A stretch of DNA of 36,820 bases from JBBQFD01 sp038321575. Its GTDB lineage: Bacteria > Bacillota_I > Bacilli_A > RF39 > UBA660. Positions 31,766 to 36,820 of the stretch are shown here, piece by piece. Below the pieces are notes generated by a model. It searched no databases. It was not told where the DNA came from and worked only from the letters and a program-made list of their open reading frames with translations. Position 1 is the stretch's first letter, and the number at the start of each line of letters is the position of its first letter. The stretch covers positions 1-36,820 of the forward strand of contig JBBQFD010000006.1 in assembly GCA_038321575.1 (NCBI GenBank), written 5' to 3'. The translations under genes were made by a program, and so were the position numbers.

Positions 31766-33421
31766 CATAATAACAGGTAAAATAATTGGTTTACGACCTG
31801 TTTTTTCATATATATAAATAGCTAAGAGATTAATTACTTCTAATTTAATATCCGAATAGTTTATTGGTGCTGTCATTTTAGAAATGATAGCATTTTTACT
31901 TATTTCTTCAATTTTTTTAAGTAATTCATCATTTTCTTTTACTAATGAAAAGCCTCTAGTTGTAATATTAGGGTAACCTAATAATTGATTGGTTTTTGTG
32001 TCGATATTAGCAATAATGATAATGATACCATCATTAGCCATGATCTTACGATCTTTAATAACAGCACTACCAACTTCCCCAACTCGATTACCATCAACAT
32101 AGATGTCATTAGCTTGGATGCTAGGTCCACGAGTAACGACTCCTTTATACATAGATAACATATCACCATTAGCTAAAACAAAGGTGTTTTCTTTAGGAAT
32201 ACCACATTCGATAGCCAATTTAGCATGTTGTTGAAGCATACGATATGATCCATGGAAGGGCATAAAGTATTTAGGTTTCATTAATCTAAGCATAAGTTTT
32301 AGTTCTTCTTGACTAGCATGTCCAGAAGTATGAATATCACTTAAAAGGGTATTAGTGTATACTTCAACACCTTGTAAGTAAAGTTTATTAATAGTTCTTG
32401 AAATGCTTAAAGCATTTCCGGGAATAGGTGATGATGAGAATATAACAACATCATCAGCTTGTAAACGTATTTGGCGATGAGTACCTTCAGCAATTCTTGA
32501 TAAAGCAGCTAAAGGTTCTCCTTGGCTTCCCGTACATAAGAAACATACTTTATCATTAGGAAGCTTATTAGCTTCTTCGGGAGTGATAAAGATATCTTTA
32601 TTAGTAATATAGCCACCTTCGATAGATATTTCAATATTATTTTCCATACTACGACCGAAGATTGCAACTTTACGACCATTACGCTTACATGTATCAATAA
32701 TATGTTTAACACGATATATATTTGATGCAAAAGTAGCAATAATGATACGCCCTTTTTCTCTAGCAAATATTTCTGATAGGGCATTATCAACTTTTGATTC
32801 ACTCATTGACATACCTTCACTTAAGGCATTAGTAGAGTCACTTAATAATAAAGTAACACCACGGGTACCAATTTCTGCCATTTTGTGGATATTAGCTACT
32901 GGACCAATTGGTGTTAAGTCAAATTTAAAGTCCCCAGTTGTAACAATAACTCCATTAGGAGTTGTGATACAAATACCATGTGAATCAGGTATCGAGTGAG
33001 TTGTTTTGAAAAACTCAACCTCCATAGTTTTAAATTTTACTTTAGTGGCCTCAGTATAAACAACAATATTCTTATATTGAATGTTGCGTTCTTGTAGTTT
33101 TTTTCTAATCAAACCAACAGCTTGATTAGTTGAATATATAACTGGTATATTCACTGCTTGCAATAAGAAGGGTATACCTCCAATGTGATCTTCGTGACCG
33201 TGAGTAATAAATAGTGCTTTAATTTTACTTTCATTTTTCTTTAGGAATGAAAAATCAGGTATGACATAATCAACCCCTAATAATTCTCCCTCTGGAAAAG
33301 TGACACCCGCATCCGTAATAATTAATTCATCACCGTGCATAACACAGTACATATTTTTCCCTACTTCACCTAGACCACCTAAAGCAAACACTTTAGTGTC
33401 TTCGTTGTTTAAAAAATTCAT
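31751..33421 (-). CDS. rnj: Ribonuclease J
   Basis: A 556-residue metallo-beta-lactamase/beta-CASP ribonuclease. The zinc motif HGHEDH is at residues 74-79, followed by KTTHSIPDSHGI, TGDFKFD, and LSDSTNALSEG, then the beta-CASP segment IFGRSMENNIEI and the PFHGSYRM motif; a C-terminal domain of about 100 residues completes it. RNase J has 5'-3' exonuclease and endonuclease activity and replaces RNase E in many Firmicutes. Start chosen at the second Met (33421), since AAAGGAGG lies just before it; an upstream ATG at 33436 falls before the ribosome site. Several Firmicutes have two paralogues; I cannot tell J1 from J2. Confidence 0.96.
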   Translation of the reverse strand: MNFLNNEDTKVFALGGLGEVGKNMYCVMHGDELIITDAGVTFPEGELLGVDYVIPDFSFLKKNESKIKALFITHGHEDHIGGIPFLLQAVNIPVIYSTNQAVGLIRKKLQERNIQYKNIVVYTEATKVKFKTMEVEFFKTTHSIPDSHGICITTPNGVIVTTGDFKFDLTPIGPVANIHKMAEIGTRGVTLLLSDSTNALSEGMSMSESKVDNALSEIFAREKGRIIIATFASNIYRVKHIIDTCKRNGRKVAIFGRSMENNIEISIEGGYITNKDIFITPEEANKLPNDKVCFLCTGSQGEPLAALSRIAEGTHRQIRLQADDVVIFSSSPIPGNALSISRTINKLYLQGVEVYTNTLLSDIHTSGHASQEELKLMLRLMKPKYFMPFHGSYRMLQQHAKLAIECGIPKENTFVLANGDMLSMYKGVVTRGPSIQANDIYVDGNRVGEVGSAVIKDRKIMANDGIIIIIANIDTKTNQLLGYPNITTRGFSLVKENDELLKKIEEISKNAIISKMTAPINYSDIKLEVINLLAIYIYEKTGRKPIILPVIMDIRR

Positions 33422-33460
33422 AAATCCTCCTTTCATTTAAAGATTTAAATTAACTATATA

Positions 33461-33489
33461 ATTATAAACTTTTTTAGACCGTTTGTCTA
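33461..33489 (-). promoter_or_regulatory. RNase J promoter
   Basis: Minus strand TAGACA (33484-33489), 17-base spacer, TATAAT (33461-33466). The spacer begins with the second half of a small inverted repeat TAGAC/GTCTA. Confidence 0.75.
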
Positions 33490-33494
33490 GTAAT

Positions 33495-33521
33495 TTGAAA
33501 ATATATAGTGTAAAATATAGA
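33495..33521 (+). promoter_or_regulatory. Possible ftsY promoter
   Basis: TTGAAA (33495-33500) and TATAGA (33516-33521) with a 15-base spacer, 29 bases before the ftsY start. Weak and short-spaced; tentative. Confidence 0.3.
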
Positions 33522-33550
33522 TTAGATAGTAGATAAATATAGGTGATAAA

Positions 33551-34540
33551 ATGAGTTTATTCGACAAATTCAAAATAATCCTTAATAAAAATAGTAGCGA
33601 AGAGATATCGCTTTATGATAAAGGCTTAGAAAAGAGTCGTAATGAGTTCGTTTCTAAGTTATCAATTCTAAATATTCATTATACGAAAGTAAATGATGCT
33701 TATTTTGAAGAACTTGAAGAAATCTTAATAATGGCTGATATTGGTGTTGAAACTGTTATTAAGTTTATTGAAAAATTAAAAAGTAGAGTTAAAAAAGAAA
33801 ATATTATCGACACTAATGATTTAAACGAAGTTATTGTTGATGAATTATTTATTATATATGTTAATAATGAGATAATGGTTAATAAAATTAATTATAATAA
33901 GAGTGGACCAACAATTATCTTATTTATTGGCGTTAATGGTGTAGGCAAAACAACCACTATTGCTAAATTAGGTTATAATTTAAAAAATGATCAAAAAAAA
34001 GTATTATTAGTAGCGGCTGATACCTTTAGAGCCGGCGCTACTGAACAATTAGTTACTTGGGGAAATAGATTAGGTATTGATACTTTAACCAGTGATAATA
34101 AAGATCCAGCAAGTGTCGTATATGATGGGGTTACTAAAGGCATTAATGATCAATACGATATAGTTTTAATTGATACAGCTGGACGTTTGCAGAATAAAGA
34201 TAATTTAATGCAAGAACTAGCAAAGATGAACAAAGTTATTGCTAATTTAATACCAGGAGCACCCCACGAAACGCTATTAGTAATTGATGCGACAACTGGG
34301 CAAAATGGTATTAATCAAGCTAAAAGCTTTAAAGAAATAACTAATGTTACAGGGATTGTCCTTACTAAATTAGATGGGACAGCCAAAGGTGGTATCGTTC
34401 TAGCAATTAAAGAAAGTGTTAATATTCCTGTTAAATATATAGGTTTAGGTGAAGGTAAAAGTGATTTAAGAACCTTCGATATCGAGAAATATATTTATAG
34501 TTTATTTAAAGAAGTGATAGGAGAAAAAAATGGAAAATAA
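33551..34540 (+). CDS. ftsY: Signal recognition particle receptor FtsY
   Basis: The 329-residue product is an SRP GTPase: short N-terminal region then N domain (about 20-115), G1 loop GVNGVGKTTT (about 127-136), the DTFRAGATEQL motif, DTAGR (about 207), TKLDGTAKGG (about 272), and the closing YIGLGEGKSDLRTFD. It has no long acidic A domain, as in many Firmicutes. It receives ribosome-SRP complexes at the membrane. The 3' end overlaps the next gene by 11 bases, and ylxM follows, so the SRP gene grouping is partly kept. Ribosome site AGGTGATA. Confidence 0.97.
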   Translation: MSLFDKFKIILNKNSSEEISLYDKGLEKSRNEFVSKLSILNIHYTKVNDAYFEELEEILIMADIGVETVIKFIEKLKSRVKKENIIDTNDLNEVIVDELFIIYVNNEIMVNKINYNKSGPTIILFIGVNGVGKTTTIAKLGYNLKNDQKKVLLVAADTFRAGATEQLVTWGNRLGIDTLTSDNKDPASVVYDGVTKGINDQYDIVLIDTAGRLQNKDNLMQELAKMNKVIANLIPGAPHETLLVIDATTGQNGINQAKSFKEITNVTGIVLTKLDGTAKGGIVLAIKESVNIPVKYIGLGEGKSDLRTFDIEKYIYSLFKEVIGEKNGK

Positions 34541-34802
34541 AACGAATAAAATTACTTTTAATTTAATTTATTTCGAACAAGTAATATTCTCAATAATGGC
34601 AATATCGGCATCTATTTATGCATCTATTAATACAACATATATGACAATGTATATATCTGCTATTTTAGTTGGCATAACATTCATTTTGATGGCTGTTAAT
34701 TATTACACAATCAAAGTTCAAAAATGGATTGCAACATTTTATACTATTAGTGGATTATTGATGATTATTATTGCTGTTTTTGCAATACTAAGGGTAGTTT
34801 AA
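34530..34802 (+). CDS. Small integral membrane protein between ftsY and ylxM
   Basis: A 90-residue protein with three membrane helices and few charged residues. I recognise no family. GATAGGAG precedes the ATG; the start lies inside ftsY and the stop TAA shares a base with the ylxM start (TAATG), so it is translationally coupled on both sides. It may help membrane association of the SRP receptor or simply be carried along; unknown. Confidence 0.7.
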   Translation: MENKTNKITFNLIYFEQVIFSIMAISASIYASINTTYMTMYISAILVGITFILMAVNYYTIKVQKWIATFYTISGLLMIIIAVFAILRVV

Positions 34803-35095
34803 TGGAAGATCGCGTTTATTTAATTAATTTATATGATTTTTATGGCGAATTACTAACTGATAAACAACAATTATATTTTGAGGATTATTATTTTAATAAT
34901 TTAACACATCAAGAAATAGGTGAGAACAGTAAAATTACTCGTAACGCAGTTCATAAACAATTAAAAGATGTAATTGAAAAACTTAATCACTATGAAGAAA
35001 AGTTAAATTTATATAAAAAAAGTATTCAAATAAATAAGTTAATCAATAAAATAAGTGATGAAAAAATAAAAGAAGAATTAAAAAATTTGATGTAA
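34802..35095 (+). CDS. ylxM: YlxM/p13-family SRP-associated helix-turn-helix protein
   Basis: The 97-residue product matches the UPF0122/YlxM family: LYDFYGELLTDKQQLYFEDYY, then the sigma-70 region 4-like helix-turn-helix THQEIGENSKITRNAVHKQ, then KLNHYEEKLNLYKK. YlxM proteins bind SRP and tune its activity in streptococci and relatives, and the gene normally sits between ftsY and ffh. Here ffh is not next; an unrelated HerA ATPase gene follows 12 bases later. Confidence 0.9.
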   Translation: MEDRVYLINLYDFYGELLTDKQQLYFEDYYFNNLTHQEIGENSKITRNAVHKQLKDVIEKLNHYEEKLNLYKKSIQINKLINKISDEKIKEELKNLM

Positions 35096-35107
35096 AAGGG
35101 TGAGGTT

Positions 35108-36820
35108 ATGATTGGTAAAATAGTGTATATTAGCGATAGTTTAGCGCATATTAAGATTGATGCGGGAACACCAATGATCATGAATTTAATGAATCTTCAT
35201 GTGGTTTTTGAAGACGGTACTAGAAAAGTATTGGGTGAAGTCGAAGATATAAGTGAAGATATAATAAAAGTTCATTTTTTAGGCGAAATTGTTAATAATA
35301 AATTTGTCGGTGGTCTTATCCGTAAACCAACCTTACAAGCTAATATTAGATTAGTAACTAAAGAAGAAATCAATATGATTGTTGGTGAAAATAAAGAAGG
35401 TAGTTTCTTACTTGGCCAATCACCTTTATATGAAGATTGTCCAATAACAGTCGATATAAATGACTTTTTTAGTAATCATTTAGCAGTGTTTGGTAATTCA
35501 GGATCTGGTAAGTCATGGGGAGTGGCCCGTATCTTACAAAATATTTTTTCAACTCCCAATTATATGCCTTATAAAGCTAATTTCTTTATCTTTGATTCAT
35601 ATGGTGAATACCATAATGCTTTTAAAGATATTAATAAGATAAATCCTAACTATAATTTTAAATATTATACTACTAGTACGGATGATAAAGAAGGCAATCA
35701 ATTATGTATTCCGGTTTGGTTATTAAATGTTGAAGATATTGCTTTAATGTTGTCTGCAACCGAACATGGTCAATTACCAATTATTGAAAGAATGATTAAA
35801 TTATCAAATATATTTGCTCAAAATGATGAAATGACCATTAGATATAAAAATCACTTAATCGGCAAAGCCATTATGACTATTTTATATACTAATCAAACAT
35901 CATCAAGTAAAAGAAATGATATTTTTTCAATTCTTGCATCATGTAGCACACCACAGTTTGGTTTAGAATCGCCAGTTCAAGGAATTGGTTACATTAGAAA
36001 ATTTAGAGAATGTTTTATTGTTGATAGTGATGGTCAATTTACGGAAAGTGTTTTAGTAACTAAGTATATAACCAGTTATATCAATGATGAATTAGATAAA
36101 TATGAACCGAAAGGTCTTAACTATTTTACGCTTGAAGATATGGAAAATGCTTTGAACTTTACTTTAATATCAGAAGGATTATTACGTAATGAAAAAGCTT
36201 ATAACAATGCTATTACTCTAAAAGTAAGATTACATTCAATTGTTATAAGTGATGAAGCTAAGTTTTTTAACTTTCCAAGTTTTATCACTTTAGAAAATTA
36301 TATTGCCAGCTTAGTAGCTTTTAATGGTCATAAAGCTCAAATAGTTAATTTTAATTTAGAAGATATTGATGATTGGTTGGGTAAATTTATAACTAAAGTT
36401 TATTCAAGAATGTTATTTGGATTTACCAAAAATTTAAATGCTCGTGCTTCAATTCCATTTCATATCTTTTTAGAAGAAGCACATCGTTTTGTTCAAGATG
36501 ATAGCGATAAATATCTATTTGGTTATAATATTTTTGAAAGAATCGCTAAAGAAGGACGTAAATATGGATTAATATTTAACCTTATTTCACAACGCCCTGT
36601 TGAAATATCTGAAACAGTTATTTCACAAGTATCTAACTTTTTAATATTTAAAATGAATCATCCTCGCGATATTGAATATATCAAAAAGATGTTACCTAAT
36701 ATTAGTGCTGAAGTAGTAGAGAAACAAAAAACTTTACAACCTGGTACTTGTGTTGCTTTTGGTAGAGCGTTTAAAGTGCCAATGATCATTAAAATGTCGG
36801 CACCAAATCCTGTACCATCA
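35108..36820 (+). CDS. HerA/DUF87-family ATPase (partial, runs off right edge)
   Basis: The frame is open from ATG 35108 (GGGTGAGG just upstream) to the end of the window, 571 codons with no stop. It has an N-terminal HAS-barrel-like beta domain (about 1-75), Walker A GNSGSGKS (129-136), the FIFDSYGEYHNAF strand (about 158-170), Walker B IFLEEAHRF (about 453-461) and ISQRPVEISETVISQ (about 498-512), the order seen in HerA/DUF87 motor proteins. HerA proteins pump or unwind DNA and pair with NurA nuclease, or with SIR2/DUF4297-type effectors in defence systems. The partner would be downstream, outside the window. Position in the ftsY-ylxM group could mean a cotranscribed, fixed gene rather than a mobile defence island. 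Confidence 0.9.
   Translation, partial: MIGKIVYISDSLAHIKIDAGTPMIMNLMNLHVVFEDGTRKVLGEVEDISEDIIKVHFLGEIVNNKFVGGLIRKPTLQANIRLVTKEEINMIVGENKEGSFLLGQSPLYEDCPITVDINDFFSNHLAVFGNSGSGKSWGVARILQNIFSTPNYMPYKANFFIFDSYGEYHNAFKDINKINPNYNFKYYTTSTDDKEGNQLCIPVWLLNVEDIALMLSATEHGQLPIIERMIKLSNIFAQNDEMTIRYKNHLIGKAIMTILYTNQTSSSKRNDIFSILASCSTPQFGLESPVQGIGYIRKFRECFIVDSDGQFTESVLVTKYITSYINDELDKYEPKGLNYFTLEDMENALNFTLISEGLLRNEKAYNNAITLKVRLHSIVISDEAKFFNFPSFITLENYIASLVAFNGHKAQIVNFNLEDIDDWLGKFITKVYSRMLFGFTKNLNARASIPFHIFLEEAHRFVQDDSDKYLFGYNIFERIAKEGRKYGLIFNLISQRPVEISETVISQVSNFLIFKMNHPRDIEYIKKMLPNISAEVVEKQKTLQPGTCVAFGRAFKVPMIIKMSAPNPVPS

Noticed and set aside
33421..33436. Earlier RNase J start at the upstream ATG
   Set aside because: The AAAGGAGG site falls after that ATG, so the second Met is the natural start.
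12..36820. Mollicutes code (TGA as Trp)
   Set aside because: TGA ends several genes where continuing would run into neighbours, and tryptophans at conserved sites are TGG.

Overview
The window is AT-rich, densely coded DNA that reads in the standard bacterial code: TGA closes several genes (stops at 3117-3119, 14695-14697 and 26812-26814) and tryptophan is TGG. RNase J, RNase R, RmuC, YlxM, RodA and a Gram-positive style tmRNA, GGTG/AGGAGG ribosome sites and TTGACA/TATAAT promoters point to a cell-walled, low-GC Firmicutes/Bacilli relative, perhaps one of the uncultured gut lineages near the Mollicutes (RF39-like). That placement is inference; no species is identified.

Region 1 (12-21173) is one long rightward gene train of about 20 genes. 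Its first half looks like a Tad/Flp pilus machine: a large secreted Cys-rich protein, a SAF/CpaB-like protein, a CpaF/TadA ATPase, TadB- and TadC-like membrane proteins, four small pseudopilin-like proteins and a CpaE/TadZ-like protein. The second half looks like a type IV secretion system (T4SS): a VirB2-like pilin with its own strong promoter and terminator, a second VirB2-like domain fused to a secreted Cys-rich ectodomain, a VirB6-like channel, a PrgI/VirB3-like protein, a VirB4 encoded as two genes, an M23 peptidoglycan hydrolase, a lipoprotein and a VirD4 coupling protein. No relaxase, integrase or prepilin peptidase is visible in the window. The merger of Tad and T4SS parts into one operon beside housekeeping genes is the main point of interest.

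Region 2 (21211-26825) holds rightward housekeeping genes: a VTT/DedA-like membrane protein, rmuC, a YjdF-like membrane protein, rnr, smpB, and a C39-like cysteine peptidase coupled to smpB. Region 3 (26893-29789) is more accessory: a MerR-family regulator divergent from an unrecognised zinc metalloprotease, the two sharing a nearly identical operator, then an unknown 137-aa gene behind a hairpin that covers its ribosome site. Region 4 (29799-33489) carries ssrA (tmRNA), rodA and RNase J leftward, with a rightward membrane-anchored PTS EIIB-like protein lacking the phospho-cysteine. Region 5 (33495-36820) is ftsY, a small membrane protein, ylxM and a HerA/DUF87 ATPase that runs off the right edge.

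Together ssrA, smpB and rnr cover the trans-translation pathway, ftsY/ylxM the SRP pathway, and rodA wall growth. The Tad-T4SS locus is likely a surface appendage or secretion apparatus of unknown cargo.
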